Source of the DNA: Streptomyces sp. I6
GTDB lineage: Bacteria > Actinomycetota > Actinomycetes > Streptomycetales > Streptomycetaceae
Assembly: GCA_003725745.1 (NCBI GenBank)
Contig: RHDP01000001.1
Coordinates: 3,735,001 to 3,799,000 of the forward strand
DNA: 64,000 bases
Direction: 5' to 3'
Each line of letters begins with the position of its first letter. The first letter of the stretch is position 1. This document shows, piece by piece, positions 49,601-61,315 of the stretch. The notes below the pieces were generated by a model. That model made no database searches. It had not been told where the DNA came from and was given only the letters and a program-made list of their open reading frames with translations. A program made the position numbers and the translations under genes.

Positions 49601-50155
49601 GTGAACGAGAAGGACATGGGAGCCGATCTCAAATCGGTGCTCATCACCAAGGAAGAGATCGACGCGAAGCTGGCCGAGCTGGCCGCGAAGATCGATGCGG
49701 AGTACGCGGGCAAGGACCTGCTCATCATCGGGGTCCTCAAGGGCGCCGTGATGGTGATGGCGGACCTGGCGCGTGCCCTGTCCACGCCCGTCACCATGGA
49801 CTGGATGGCGGTGTCCTCGTACGGCGCGGGCACCCAGTCCTCCGGAGTGGTCCGCATCCTCAAGGACCTGGACACCGACATCAAGGGCCGGCACGTCCTG
49901 ATCGTCGAGGACATCATCGACTCCGGTCTGACCCTGTCGTGGCTGCTGTCGAACCTCGGCTCCCGCGAGCCGGCCTCGCTCGAGGTCTGCACGCTGCTCC
50001 GCAAGCCGGACGCCGCCAAGGTGGCGATCGACGTGAGGTGGATCGGGTTCGACATCCCGAACGAGTTCGTCGTGGGCTACGGCCTCGACTACGCGGAGAA
50101 GTACCGCAACCTCCCGTTCGTGGGTACCCTCGCGCCCCACGTGTACGGGGGCTGA
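49601..50155 (+). CDS. hpt: Hypoxanthine phosphoribosyltransferase
   Basis: 184 residues from GTG 49601; an internal ATG at 49616 also has an AAGGA site. The PRPP-binding motif is [19 protein letters not shown]; the N-terminal loop has [19 protein letters not shown]. It salvages hypoxanthine and guanine to IMP/GMP. tilS-hpt-ftsH is a widely conserved bacterial order. Confidence 0.97.
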   Translation: MNEKDMGADLKSVLITKEEIDAKLAELAAKIDAEYAGKDLLIIGVLKGAVMVMADLARALSTPVTMDWMAVSSYGAGTQSSGVVRILKDLDTDIKGRHVLIVEDIIDSGLTLSWLLSNLGSREPASLEVCTLLRKPDAAKVAIDVRWIGFDIPNEFVVGYGLDYAEKYRNLPFVGTLAPHVYGG

Positions 50156-50251
50156 GGCGCGGACGTGCTCCGGGGAACCCGGGCCGCCCTCCCGCCGTTG
50201 GAGCATGGGAAGGCGGTCCCGAGTGACAATGCTGGGGTACCGTCCGAAGAG

Positions 50252-50283
50252 CAGTCTTTCAGTCAGTCTCACAGCAGCAGTCT
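50252..50283 (+). repeat. Three CAGTCT direct repeats upstream of ftsH
   Basis: CAGTCT occurs at 50252, 50264 and 50278 in an AT-richer segment 55-86 bp before the ftsH start. A role in regulation is only a possibility. Confidence 0.45.
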
Positions 50284-50337
50284 CAGAGCAGCATTTACCT
50301 ACGGGCAGGAGGGACGGGGCGGCACCGCTCCGTATGG

Positions 50338-52362
<2,025 letters not shown>

Positions 52363-52404
52363 CCAGGCATGATGCGGCGGTGAGAGCCGCCGTACCGGAA
52401 TGAA

Positions 52405-52447
52405 CGCCGCACCTCCCAGGTTCTAGCCTGGGAGGTGCGGCGTTTTT
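52405..52447 (+). terminator. Rho-independent terminator of ftsH
   Basis: A perfect 16-bp stem, CGCCGCACCTCCCAGG with its complement at 52427-52442, loop TTCTAG, then TTTTT. Confidence 0.95.
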
Positions 52448-52480
52448 CGCGCCGCGGCAGAGCACAGGAACGAGGCACAG

Positions 52481-53086
52481 ATGACCGACCCGGTGACGCT
52501 GGACGGCGAGGGTTCGATCGGCGAGTTCGACGAGAAGCGCGCCGAGAACGCCGTACGCGAGCTCCTCATCGCCGTCGGAGAGGACCCGGACCGCGAGGGC
52601 CTGAGGGAGACCCCGGCGCGGGTGGCACGGGCGTACAGGGAGATATTCGCGGGACTCTGGCAGCAGCCGGAGGACGTGCTCACCACGACGTTCGACCTCG
52701 GCCACGACGAGATGGTCCTGGTGAAGGACATCGAGCTGGTGAGCTGCTGCGAGCATCACCTCGTCCCCTTCCGGGGCGTCGCCCATGTCGGCTACATCCC
52801 GTCGACCACGGGCAAGATCACCGGACTGTCCAAGCTCGCCCGCCTCGTCGACGTGTTCGCCCGCCGTCCCCAGGTGCAGGAGCGGCTGACCACGCAGATC
52901 GCGGACTCCCTGATGGAGATCCTGGAGCCGCGCGGGGTGATCGTGGTCATCGAGTGCGAGCACATGTGCATGTCGATGCGCGGCATCCGCAAGCCGGGCG
53001 CCAAGACGATCACCTCGGCCGTACGCGGCCAGCTCCGCGACGTCGCCACGCGCAACGAGGCGATGAGCCTCATCATGGCGCGCTGA
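52481..53086 (+). CDS. folE: GTP cyclohydrolase I
   Basis: 201 residues from ATG 52481. Catalytic/zinc motifs are [20 protein letters not shown] and [34 protein letters not shown] is also diagnostic. First step of folate/pteridine synthesis from GTP. It is convergent with the rest of the folate genes (folP, folB, folK on the minus strand). Confidence 0.98.
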   Translation: MTDPVTLDGEGSIGEFDEKRAENAVRELLIAVGEDPDREGLRETPARVARAYREIFAGLWQQPEDVLTTTFDLGHDEMVLVKDIELVSCCEHHLVPFRGVAHVGYIPSTTGKITGLSKLARLVDVFARRPQVQERLTTQIADSLMEILEPRGVIVVIECEHMCMSMRGIRKPGAKTITSAVRGQLRDVATRNEAMSLIMAR

Positions 53087-53292
53087 CCCACCCTCGTACT
53101 CCGTGCCGCACCGGTGACCCGGCGGACGCCGGGGTGACCCGCACCCGAGGGCGGGCGGGAGGACCACGGGCGGTGGGCCACCGTCACGCGGAGTGCCGCC
53201 CGGCGCCCGCGTCGCCGGGCGGGGGTGTCTGCGCCCCTGCTCACGGCAGGCGCGTACGGCCCGCCTCCGGCCCGTGCACACCGCGCCGCGCC

Positions 53293-53329
53293 GCGAAGCG
53301 CCCCCGCCGGGCAGGCCGGGGCGCTTCGC
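53293..53329. terminator. Bidirectional hairpin between folE and the fol operon
   Basis: GCGAAGCGCCCC (53293-53304) pairs with GGGGCGCTTCGC (53318-53329) across 13 nt, between two convergent genes. Confidence 0.75.
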
Positions 53330-53351
53330 CGCCATCCGGCCGGGACAGCCC

Positions 53352-53837
53352 TCAGCGCGCCGGGACCTGGCCCGTGCCGTCGTCCTCGTCGTCCGGGAGC
53401 TTGCAGACCCGCTCCACGAACAGGCCCGCGGCGATCACCGCGATGCCGGCCAGGACCGAGAAGCCGGCGTAGATCGCCTGGTCACGGCGTGCCGGGACGT
53501 CGAGCGAGCCGAGCAGGAAGACGCCCACACCGCCGTACACACCACTGACGAGCGCCGCCACCAGGGCGCTCGCCTGGCCGAAGACGACGGCGCGGGCGGC
53601 CATCAGCGGCTCGACCCCCTTGGCCCCCGGGCGGCGCTCCCGCTGGGCCCGCAGCCGGGCGCGCAGTGACAGCGCGGTGGCCAGGAGGATCGCGGCGATC
53701 GCCGCGAGGACGATGGGCGCGGCCAGCGGCACGCTCGGCAGCGTGCCCACCGAGTCCCACAGCCGGGCGCCGCCCCAGGACAGCACCCCGGCCGCCACGA
53801 ACAGCCCGGCCAGTACCCCAAGCCGTAGTTGCTTCAC
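53352..53837 (-). CDS. DUF3180 membrane protein
   Basis: 161 residues from GTG 53837 (an adjacent GTG 53840 is possible; AGGGG lies just upstream). Four hydrophobic helices: LRLGVLAGLFVAAGVLSW, PIVLAAIAAILLATALSL, VFGQASALVAALVSGVYGG, and AGFSVLAGIAVIAAGLFVE. DUF3180 proteins accompany folK in actinobacteria. Function unknown; last gene of the folate operon. Confidence 0.9.
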   Translation of the reverse strand: MKQLRLGVLAGLFVAAGVLSWGGARLWDSVGTLPSVPLAAPIVLAAIAAILLATALSLRARLRAQRERRPGAKGVEPLMAARAVVFGQASALVAALVSGVYGGVGVFLLGSLDVPARRDQAIYAGFSVLAGIAVIAAGLFVERVCKLPDDEDDGTGQVPAR

Positions 53838-53891
53838 CACGCGCCCCTGTGTCCTTCGTCTTGGTGCCGGAGACCCTGAAGAGGGTAACGA

Positions 53892-54479
53892 CTACTCGGG
53901 GAGGCGGAGTTCCAGGTCCTCGCGCGGAGCGACACCCGTCCGCCCCATACCGTCCAGCAGCTCCGCGATGCCGCCCCGGCCGGGCAGCTGGGCCTCGGGC
54001 TCCACGTCGTGCCAGGGTGCGAGGACGAAGGCACGCTCGTGGGCCCGGGGATGCGGAAGGGTGAGGAGCGGATCGTCCGAGACCACGTCCGCGTAAGCCA
54101 CGATGTCGACGTCGATCGTGCGCGGACCCCAGCGCTCCTCGCGCACCCGGTCGAACGCCTCCTCGATCGCCTGGCCGCGCTCCAGCAGGGAGGCGGGCGG
54201 CAGGGTCGTCCTCACGAGCACCACGGCGTTGAAGTACGACGGCTGGGTGCCCGGGTCGACGCCCCACGGCTCCGTCTCGTACACCGGGGAGACCGCCTTG
54301 ACCCGCACGCCGGGCGTGTCCTCCAGCAGGTCGATGGCGCCCTGGATCGTCTCCAGCCGGTTGCCGAGGTTGGATCCGAGCGCGATCACGGCGCGTTTGG
54401 GGTTGGACAGGGTGATGTCGGCCGCGTCGACCTGCTCGACGACGGCGGTGGGCACGGGCTGCACGGTGGGGTCGCTCAT
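53892..54479 (-). CDS. folK: 2-amino-4-hydroxy-6-hydroxymethyldihydropteridine diphosphokinase
   Basis: 195 residues from ATG 54479, overlapping the folB stop by ATGA. VIALGSNLGNRLETIQ and ERWGPRTIDVDIVAY are the HPPK signatures, and VSPVYETEPWG is typical. It transfers pyrophosphate from ATP to the pterin. The first ~28 residues are an extra, poorly conserved extension. Confidence 0.96.
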   Translation of the reverse strand: MSDPTVQPVPTAVVEQVDAADITLSNPKRAVIALGSNLGNRLETIQGAIDLLEDTPGVRVKAVSPVYETEPWGVDPGTQPSYFNAVVLVRTTLPPASLLERGQAIEEAFDRVREERWGPRTIDVDIVAYADVVSDDPLLTLPHPRAHERAFVLAPWHDVEPEAQLPGRGGIAELLDGMGRTGVAPREDLELRLPE

Positions 54480-54835
54480 GCACGGCTCCGGGTGATGGTG
54501 ATGGTGACGTCGTCGAACGGGACGGTGATCGGGGCATCCGGCTTGTGCACGACGACCTCGACCTCCTGGACGCCGGCGTGCTCGAGGCACTGCCGGGCGA
54601 TGCGCTCGGCCAGCGTCTCGATCAGGTCCACCGGCTCCCCCTGGACGACGTCGACGACCTCCTCCGCCACCACTCCGTAGTGGACGGTCTTCGCCAGGTC
54701 GTCGTCGGCCGCCGCGGGACGGGTGTCGAGGCCGAGCACCAGGTCCACGACGAAGGTCTGGCCCTCCTCGCGCTCCCGGGGGAAGACGCCGTGGTGCCCG
54801 CGGGCCCTCAGGCCGCGCAGCGCGACACGATCCAC
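54476..54835 (-). CDS. folB: Dihydroneopterin aldolase
   Basis: 119 residues from GTG 54835 with AGGAG eight nt upstream; the longer frame to 55036 has no site. VALRGLRARGHHGVFPREREG-like N-terminus (RGHHGVFPREREEGQTF), ETLAERIARQCLEH, and the catalytic Lys region VEVVVHKPDAPI. Cleaves dihydroneopterin to the hydroxymethyl pterin. Coupled to folK. Confidence 0.95.
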   Translation of the reverse strand: MDRVALRGLRARGHHGVFPREREEGQTFVVDLVLGLDTRPAAADDDLAKTVHYGVVAEEVVDVVQGEPVDLIETLAERIARQCLEHAGVQEVEVVVHKPDAPITVPFDDVTITITRSRA

Positions 54836-55036
54836 GCGAATCACTCCTGCTGTCGTAGTCCGGCGAGCACGCGGCCGCGTGCGGGCGGCAGCAGTGCACG
54901 GATTCGAATCTACCTGCGGGCTCGGACACGGCCTGCCCGCGGGGCCGCGGACGGAAGCGCCACCGGTCGCCGGCCGCCCCGGCCCGCAGCCGCGGAAACG
55001 AACCTCCCACAACCTCCCACAAGCCGGTTTACCCAC

Positions 55037-55498
55037 TCACGAGGTGGAATCGCCGTCCTCGTCGTCGTCCGTTTCCGCCAGAACGGGCGAACCGTGGTGT
55101 GACCAGATTCTCCACCCGCCGGGTGTGCGGCGGAACACATTGGTGGCCACGACCAGCTGCCCGACGAGGGGACCGAGCTCGCCGGCCTCCTCCGCGGGGC
55201 CGCCGCTGAGGATGTTCTCGGTGCAGGTGACGACGGCCGTGTCACCGGAGACGCTGACGCGCACATCGGTGAGGAAGAACTGGATGTACTCGGTGTTCGC
55301 CATGATCAGGGCGTATGAGCGGAGCACCTCGCCGCGCCCCGAGAGCACCGGCCAGCCCGGGTGCACGCAGGAGATGTCGTCGGCGTCCCCGCCGTCCAGC
55401 CAGAGCCCGGAGACCTCCTCGAAGTCGCCCCGCTCCATGGCCTCGTAGAAAGCGGTGTTGGCCGCTTCGACGTTCTCGACGTCGGTACGCGAGGTCAC
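55037..55498 (-). CDS. NTF2/SnoaL-like protein in the fol operon
   Basis: 153 residues from GTG 55498, overlapping the folP stop by 4 nt. VEAANTAFYEAMERGDFEEV, CVHPGWPVLSGRGEVLRSY and VATNVFRRTPGGWRIWSHHG identify the NTF2-like ketosteroid-isomerase fold. Its link to folate synthesis is conserved in actinobacteria but its role is unknown. A 200-bp gap with no gene separates it from folB. Confidence 0.92.
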   Translation of the reverse strand: MTSRTDVENVEAANTAFYEAMERGDFEEVSGLWLDGGDADDISCVHPGWPVLSGRGEVLRSYALIMANTEYIQFFLTDVRVSVSGDTAVVTCTENILSGGPAEEAGELGPLVGQLVVATNVFRRTPGGWRIWSHHGSPVLAETDDDEDGDSTS

Positions 55499-56355
55499 CG
55501 GGCTCCCTCGACAGCCCGCGCGACCCGGACGGCGTCCGCGGTGGCCCGCACCTCGTGGACCCGGACCGCCCAGGCACCCTCGTGGGCGGCGATCGCGGAC
55601 ACCGCGGCGGTGGCCGCGTCCCGCTCGCGGGCGGGTGGCGGGGTCGCGGCGCCACCGGCCAGGACGTGGCCGAGGAACCGCTTGCGGGAAGCGGCGACGA
55701 GGAGCGGACGGCCCAGCGCACGCAGCTCGGAGAGGTGGGCGACCAGCGAGAGGTCGTGCCCGGCCTGCTTGGCGAAGCCGAGGCCCGGGTCGACGATGAT
55801 CCGGTCGGCGTCGATGCCGCCCGTGACGACGGCGTCCATCCGCTCGCGCAGTTCCGCGGCGACCTCGGCGACGACGTCCCCGTACACCGCCCTGCCGTTC
55901 ATGTCCTCGCTGAAGCCGCGCCAGTGCATGACGACGAACGGGACCTCCGCGGCGGCGACGGCCGGGACCATCCGCGGGTCGGCGAGCCCGCCGGAGACGT
56001 CGTTGACGAGCGCGGCGCCCGCGGCGACCGCCTGCGCGGCGACGGAGGCGCGCATGGTGTCGACGGACACCGTGACGCCCTCGCCCGCCAGGCCCCGCAC
56101 AACGGGGAGGACGCGGCGCAGCTCTTCCTCCTCGTCGACGCGTGAGGCGCCGGGCCGGGTGGACTCGCCGCCGACGTCCACCAGGTCCGCGCCCTCGGCG
56201 ACGAGGTCGAGGCCGTGCTTGACGGCGGCCGTGGAGTCGAACCAGCGGCCTCCGTCGGAGAAGGAGTCGGGCGTCACGTTGACGACTCCCATGACCGCAC
56301 AGCGGTCCCACTCCGGCAGGCCCGTGGGCGTGCCCCGTGCGCGCAAGGTACTCAT
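55495..56355 (-). CDS. folP: Dihydropteroate synthase
   Basis: 286 residues from ATG 56355. GVVNVTPDSFSDGGRW, LVDVGGESTRPGASRVD and LLVAASRKRFLGHVLAG are the DHPS substrate and phosphate motifs. It condenses p-aminobenzoate with the pterin pyrophosphate and is the sulfonamide target. First gene of the minus-strand folP-NTF2-folB-folK-DUF3180 operon. Confidence 0.98.
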   Translation of the reverse strand: MSTLRARGTPTGLPEWDRCAVMGVVNVTPDSFSDGGRWFDSTAAVKHGLDLVAEGADLVDVGGESTRPGASRVDEEEELRRVLPVVRGLAGEGVTVSVDTMRASVAAQAVAAGAALVNDVSGGLADPRMVPAVAAAEVPFVVMHWRGFSEDMNGRAVYGDVVAEVAAELRERMDAVVTGGIDADRIIVDPGLGFAKQAGHDLSLVAHLSELRALGRPLLVAASRKRFLGHVLAGGAATPPPARERDAATAAVSAIAAHEGAWAVRVHEVRATADAVRVARAVEGAR

Positions 56356-56399
56356 ACGACCAGCCTAGGCCCGGTAGCGCCCCGTCCCTGCCGCTGCCC

Positions 56400-56530
56400 G
56401 GCCCCACCGGTCAGCGGCTGCCCGCTCTGCTGCCCGGGGTGCCCGGTCCGCGGGTGCCGGCTCTGCTGCCCGGGGTGCGCGGCCGGCTGCCCGGGGTGCC
56501 CGGTCCGCGGCTGTCCGGCCGCTCCACCCG
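56400..56530. repeat. Degenerate ~25-bp tandem repeat (CTGCCCGGGGTGCCCGGTCC)
   Basis: GCTGCCCGGGGTGCCCGGTC-type units recur at about 56428, 56468 and 56488 with variants between. It separates the folP promoter from the end of the mprF-like gene. Confidence 0.7.
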
Positions 56531-56544
56531 CCGCGTGGGCCCCG

Positions 56545-58382
56545 CTATGCGGCCCGCGCCTCGTGCTCGCCGGCCGCGACCGGGCGGATGTGGGCGCAGG
56601 GCCGGGGTGCCCGGGCCGTCCGGCGGCGGAACGGCCGCGGCACGGCCAGGGTGACGAAGCCCTCCGCCTGCATGGCGGCGAATCCGATCCGGGGCAGGTC
56701 GCGGGTCTTGCGGAAGACCACGAACCGCGGCTCCCAGCGCGGCCGGAACTTGGCGTTGAACTTGTACAGCGACTCGATCTGGAACCAGCGGGAGAGGAAG
56801 ACCAGCAGCCCCCGCCAGACCCGCAGGACCGGTCCCGCGCCCAGTTGCTCGCCGCGGGCGAGCGCCGACCGGAACATCGCGAAGTTCAGCGAGACCCGGG
56901 CGACGCCGAGCTTCGGGGAGGCCTGCAGGGCGGCGACGATCAGCAGCTCGTTCATGCCGGGGTCGGCGGAGCGGTCGCGCCGCATCAGGTCCAGGGACAT
57001 ACCGTCGGTGCCCCAGGGCACGAAGTGGAGCACCGCCCTCAGGTCACCGTACGGGCCCGGCTCGCCGTCCTCGGCCTTGTGCGCGGTGGCGATCACACTG
57101 TCGCCGTCCGAGGGGTCGCCGATCCGGCCGAGGGCCATGGAGAAGCCGCGCTCGGTGTCGGTGCCCCGCCAGGCGTCGGCGGCGCGGCGTATCCGCTCCA
57201 GCTCGGCGTCGGAGAGATCACGGGCGCGGCGGACGCGGGTCTCGTAACCGTTCCGCTCGATGCGCTTCACCATCTGGCGCACGTTGCGCATGGCGCGCCC
57301 GCTGAGCGAGAAATCCGCCACGTCCACCACCGCCTCGTCCCCCAGCTCCAGGGCGTCGAGGCCGGTCTCGCGGGTCCACACCTGGCCGCCCGTCTCCGAG
57401 CACCCCATGACGGCGGGGGTCCAGGAGTGCGCCTTGGCCTCGTCCATGAAGCGCTCGATGGCACCCGGCCACGCCTCGACGTCGCCGATCGGGTCGCCGC
57501 TGGCGAGCATGACGCCTGAGACGACGCGGTAGGTGACGGCGGCCTTGCCGCTGGGGAGAAGACCACGCCCTTGTCGCGGCGGAGCGCGAAGTGGCCGAGG
57601 GAGTCGCGGCCGCCGTGCCTCTCGAGCAGCTCGCGGAGCCCGGCCTCGTCGTCCGGTGTGAGTCTCGCTGCCGGGTGTTCGGGCCGGAAGGCGAAATAGA
57701 TCGTGGTGACGGCGGTCAGCAGGCCGAGCGCGCCGAGCGAGTAGGCGACGGTCCAGTCGACACCGCCCTCGTACCCGACCGGCCCCTCGGAGCCGAGCAG
57801 ACCGAACAGGACGTGCTCCAGACGGTCGGTCAGGCTGGGGCTCCCGATCACCTTCCCCGGGTGGGCGCTGACGACGACCAGGCCGAGTCCGATCGAACCG
57901 GCACCCATCAGCACGAAGTTGGCGAGCGCCTTCCAGCGGCTGCGCGGGTCGGGCAGGGCGGCGAACTGGCCCCGGTGGCGCAGCAGCAGCGCCAGCAGCG
58001 CCAGCGACAGCAGGACGCCGACGACCGAGTGCCGGTAGACGAACTGGGCGGCGGCACCGGCGGGGAGCAGGATCACCGCGGCCCGCCAGGCGCGCCGCTT
58101 GTGCCGCTTGAGTCCGTGTGCGAGGAGCAGCAGCAGGACGCCTGCGCTGAGGGACAGCGCGGCGGCGAACGATCCCAGGGCGCCCGGGAGTACCTCGGCG
58201 AGGGCGTGCATCCGGCTGTGCCGGAAGCGGGGGAAGACCCCCGCGGCGATGTCGACCAGGCCGATGAAGGTGCAGGCCGTACCGACCAGCGCAGGAACGG
58301 ATTCGGCGCGCGGGCCGCGCAGGATCCGGCGTGCGCATTCCGGAACCAAAGCCGACTTATCCCCATCTATGGTGGCAGACAT
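56545..58382 (-). CDS. MprF-like phosphatidylglycerol lysyltransferase domain protein (one frameshift)
   Basis: About 613 residues from ATG 58382 (MSATIDGDKSALVPECARRI). Five to six N-terminal membrane helices precede the DUF2156 aminoacyl-PG synthase domain: GMSLDLMRRDRSADPGMNEL and RWFQIESLYKFNAKFRPRWE are hallmark segments. No lysyl-tRNA synthetase domain is fused. The frame breaks in the four-base run 57553-57556; one base restores GVVFSPSGKAAVTYRVVSG. It should transfer an amino acid from tRNA to PG and lower envelope charge. Confidence 0.9.
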
Positions 58383-58529
58383 CGCTTCCTGAGGCTCTCG
58401 AGAGAGATGGCGGAGTCCATCGCCGCAGAACGTTCGGCTTCGGACGATTTGCGCTTTCTAGGACGGCAGTTGTGGGGTGCGGGTTCATCGGCTCTCAGGA
58501 AATTCTCACGGAAGAAGCTCGATCGCCTC

Positions 58530-59642
58530 ATGGGTCTCACCAGTAACACGGTCCTGGCGCTGGCCGTTTTCGCCGCCGCGGCTCTCTTCGCCGCGACGAT
58601 CTGGCTGTGGCCGCGCCTCTCCCGCCGCTGCCCGCGTGCGGTCGCCGGCCGGGTGGGGCTGCTGCTCGCCACGCAGTTCGCCCTCTTCGCCGCGCTGGGC
58701 CTGGCCGCGAACAAATCCTTCCTCTTCTACGGCTCCTGGGCCGACCTCCTGGGGCGGGAACAGGAGATGGGCGTGGTCGTGGACCATGCGGCGAGCAGCA
58801 GGACCGTCAAGGTGGTCGGCAAGCAGAAGCCGGACGTCCCCGGAGGCTCGCGGCCGGAGACGGGCGGCCAGATCCAGCAGGTGGTGATCGTGGGCGAGAG
58901 GTCCGGGATCGAGAGCCCCGCTTACGTGTATCTGCCGCCCGAGTACTTCCAGCCCGCGCACGCGGGCGAGGTCTTTCCGGTGACCGTCGTGTTGACCGGC
59001 TACCCGGGCACCGCGGAGAACCTGCTCACGGGTCTCGCGTACCCGAGAACCGCCTTCATGCAGGCCCGGGAGGGGCGCATGCGGCCGATGATCCTGGTGA
59101 TGCTCCGGCCGACGGTGGCTCCGCCCAGGGACACCGAGTGCGTGGACGTTCCGGACGGACCGCAGACGGAGACGTTCTTCGCCGAGGACCTGCCGGCCGC
59201 GGTGTCGGCGACCTACCGGGTGGGCAGCGGACCGCGCCACTGGGGCATCATGGGCAACTCGACGGGGGGATACTGCGCGCTGAAGATAGCCCTGCACCAC
59301 CCTGAGCGGTTCGCGGCCGGGGCGGGCCTGTCCGCGCACTACAGGGCGGCGGAGGACCCGACCACCGGTGACCTCTTCCACGGGGACCAGGCCGAGCGCA
59401 ACCGCGCGAACCTGCTGTGGAGCCTGGACCATCTGCCGCAGGGTGCCTCCTCGTTCCTGGTGACCACGTCCAGGCAGGGCGAGGGGAACCTCGAGCGGAC
59501 GCGCGAGTTCATCAGGAAGGTGAAGGCCCCCGCCCGGGTGTCGTCGATCACGCTGGAGAGCGGTGGGCACAACTTCAACACCTGGCGCCGTGAGATCCCG
59601 CCTGCGCTGGCGTGGATGAGCGGCCGGCTCGGCTCGGCCTGA
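58530..59642 (+). CDS. Membrane-anchored esterase (antigen 85/EstD-like alpha/beta hydrolase)
   Basis: 370 residues from ATG 58530; an ATG at 58407 in frame would add 41 polar residues. Two N-terminal helices (NTVLALAVFAAAALFAATIW and VGLLLATQFALFAALGLA) anchor an extracytoplasmic hydrolase. The nucleophile elbow is GIMGNSTGGYCALKIAL, and the His is in LESGGHNFNTWRREIP. Resembles mycolyltransferase/S-formylglutathione-hydrolase folds, but Streptomyces lacks mycolates, so the substrate is unknown. Confidence 0.88.
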   Translation: MGLTSNTVLALAVFAAAALFAATIWLWPRLSRRCPRAVAGRVGLLLATQFALFAALGLAANKSFLFYGSWADLLGREQEMGVVVDHAASSRTVKVVGKQKPDVPGGSRPETGGQIQQVVIVGERSGIESPAYVYLPPEYFQPAHAGEVFPVTVVLTGYPGTAENLLTGLAYPRTAFMQAREGRMRPMILVMLRPTVAPPRDTECVDVPDGPQTETFFAEDLPAAVSATYRVGSGPRHWGIMGNSTGGYCALKIALHHPERFAAGAGLSAHYRAAEDPTTGDLFHGDQAERNRANLLWSLDHLPQGASSFLVTTSRQGEGNLERTREFIRKVKAPARVSSITLESGGHNFNTWRREIPPALAWMSGRLGSA

Positions 59643-59712
59643 CCTCGGGCAGCCCCGTCCCGGGCCCGCTGCCGCTCCCCGGGGCCGCCGCCTTCGCTGC
59701 GCCAGGGCCCTT

Positions 59713-59845
59713 GTGCCGCCTTGTCGCGGCCTCGTGCTGCCCTGTTCCGGCCTCGTGCCGCCTTGTCGCGGTCTGTGCCGCCTTGTTCCGGCCCCGTGCC
59801 GCCTTGTCCCCGCCTGCGCCGCCCTGTTCCGGCCGGTCAGCGGTC
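59713..59845. repeat. Degenerate ~21-bp tandem repeat, six units
   Basis: Units like TGCCGCCTTGTCGCGGCCTC and TGCTGCCCTGTTCCGGCCTC alternate. It fills much of the gap between the esterase and the convergent ABC ATPase gene; no gene there. Antisense it reads as a heptad-like RRHEAGTGQHEAATRRH pattern, probably by chance. Confidence 0.75.
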
Positions 59846-59964
59846 CGGGACGGGTCCCGCACGGTCCCTTCCGGTTTCACCGTGGTCTCGCCCGGTCCAC
59901 GGAACGGGACGCCTCGGCTCGGGTCGCTCGTCCCGCCGGACCGCGCCGGGTGCGTCGGCGGCCT

Positions 59965-61110
59965 TCAGCGCGAGGGGACCCGGTCGATGTCCACCGCGGT
60001 GCGGGGGACGTCCCGGGTGTCCGCGTCGACGGAGCGGCGCAGGGCCTCGTGCAGGCGATCCGGGGTCAGCACCCCGAGGAAACGCCCCTTCTCCTCCCGG
60101 TCGACGACCGCGATCCACCCCGCGTCGTGCTGCAGCATCGTCGAGAACGCCTGCTTCAGCGAGGCGCCGACCGGCATCCAGGCGTCCATGCGCCGGGCGT
60201 GCTCGCGCACGGTGCCGGTGCGGCCCGCGTACTCGGCGGAGATCCAGCCGTGCAGCTCGCCACCGGAGTCCAGGACGACGGCCCAGGGCGCATCCAGAAC
60301 ACGGGGCAGCGGGTCGTCGAGGCGGACCACGGGAGGCTGTTCGAGATCCCCCTCCTCGACCGGGGTGACCGACAGCCGCTTGAGACCCCGGTCCGCGCCG
60401 ACGAAGTCCGCCACATACGGACCGGCCGGTGCCCCCAGCACGGCCGCGGGTGCGCCGAACTGCTCGATCCTGCCCTGCCCGTAGACGGCGATGCGGTCGC
60501 CGAGCCGGACGGCCTCCTCGATGTCGTGGGTGACGAAGAGCACCGTCTTGCGGACCGCGGCCTGCAGCCTGAGGAACTCGCTCTGCAGCCGCTCCCGGAC
60601 GACGGGGTCGACGGCGCCGAACGGCTCGTCCATCAGCAGGACGGGAGGATCGGCCGCCAGGGCCCGGGCCACGCCCACCCGCTGGCGCTGGCCGCCGGAG
60701 AGCTGCTCGGGGTAGCGGTCGCCGTACACACGGGGGTCGAGGCCGACGAGATCGAGGAGCTCGGCGGCCCGCTCACGGCCCCGGGAGCGCTTCCAGCCGA
60801 GGAGGCGGGGCACGGTCGACGTGTTCTCCAGGACCGTCTTGTGCGGGAAGAGCCCCACCTGCTGGATGACATAGCCGATCCGGCGCCGCAGTTGTACGGG
60901 ATCTATGGTGGATATGTCGTCCCCGTCCAGGAATATCCGCCCCTCCGTCGGTTCGATGAGGCGGTTGACCATCTTCATGGTGGTCGTCTTGCCGCAGCCG
61001 GACGGTCCCACGAGTGTGACCAGTTCACCCGCGGCGACCTCGAAGGAGAGGTCGTCCACAGCGGTCGTGCCGTCCGGGTACCGCTTGGTCACGTGCTCGA
61101 ATCGGATCAT
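59965..61110 (-). CDS. Quaternary-amine ABC transporter ATP-binding protein (OpuCA/ProV type)
   Basis: 381 residues from ATG 61110. Walker A is LVGPSGCGKTTTMKM, signature YPEQLSGGQRQRVGVARALA, Walker B VLLMDEPFGAVDP; the C-terminal ~120 residues form a CBS-type pair (DAGWIAVVDREEKGRFLGVL). It energises uptake of glycine betaine, choline, carnitine or ergothioneine. Unusually it is divergent from its permease and binding-protein genes, with 205 bp between. Confidence 0.94.
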   Translation of the reverse strand: MIRFEHVTKRYPDGTTAVDDLSFEVAAGELVTLVGPSGCGKTTTMKMVNRLIEPTEGRIFLDGDDISTIDPVQLRRRIGYVIQQVGLFPHKTVLENTSTVPRLLGWKRSRGRERAAELLDLVGLDPRVYGDRYPEQLSGGQRQRVGVARALAADPPVLLMDEPFGAVDPVVRERLQSEFLRLQAAVRKTVLFVTHDIEEAVRLGDRIAVYGQGRIEQFGAPAAVLGAPAGPYVADFVGADRGLKRLSVTPVEEGDLEQPPVVRLDDPLPRVLDAPWAVVLDSGGELHGWISAEYAGRTGTVREHARRMDAWMPVGASLKQAFSTMLQHDAGWIAVVDREEKGRFLGVLTPDRLHEALRRSVDADTRDVPRTAVDIDRVPSR

Positions 61111-61315
61111 GGTTCCCCATTGTGACGGGTGGCGGCGGGCCCTGCGCCGGACGGTGCCGCCGGAGCGCGAGGCTCCTGGGGGCGGTCGGCTTCCTGGCGG
61201 CCGCCGATCCCCCGGCGGCCGCGGGCTCCTCGGCGACTGTCGGTGGCGGGGGTTAGGGTCGTTCTTCGTTCGGCAAGCCGTCGAACAGGCCGGACACGAG
61301 GACGGGGGTGGGGAG

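Noticed and set aside
59575-59880. Minus-strand ORF encoding a heptad-repeat protein
   Set aside because: It is the translation of a 21-bp tandem repeat, with no start signal, overlapping the esterase 3' end.
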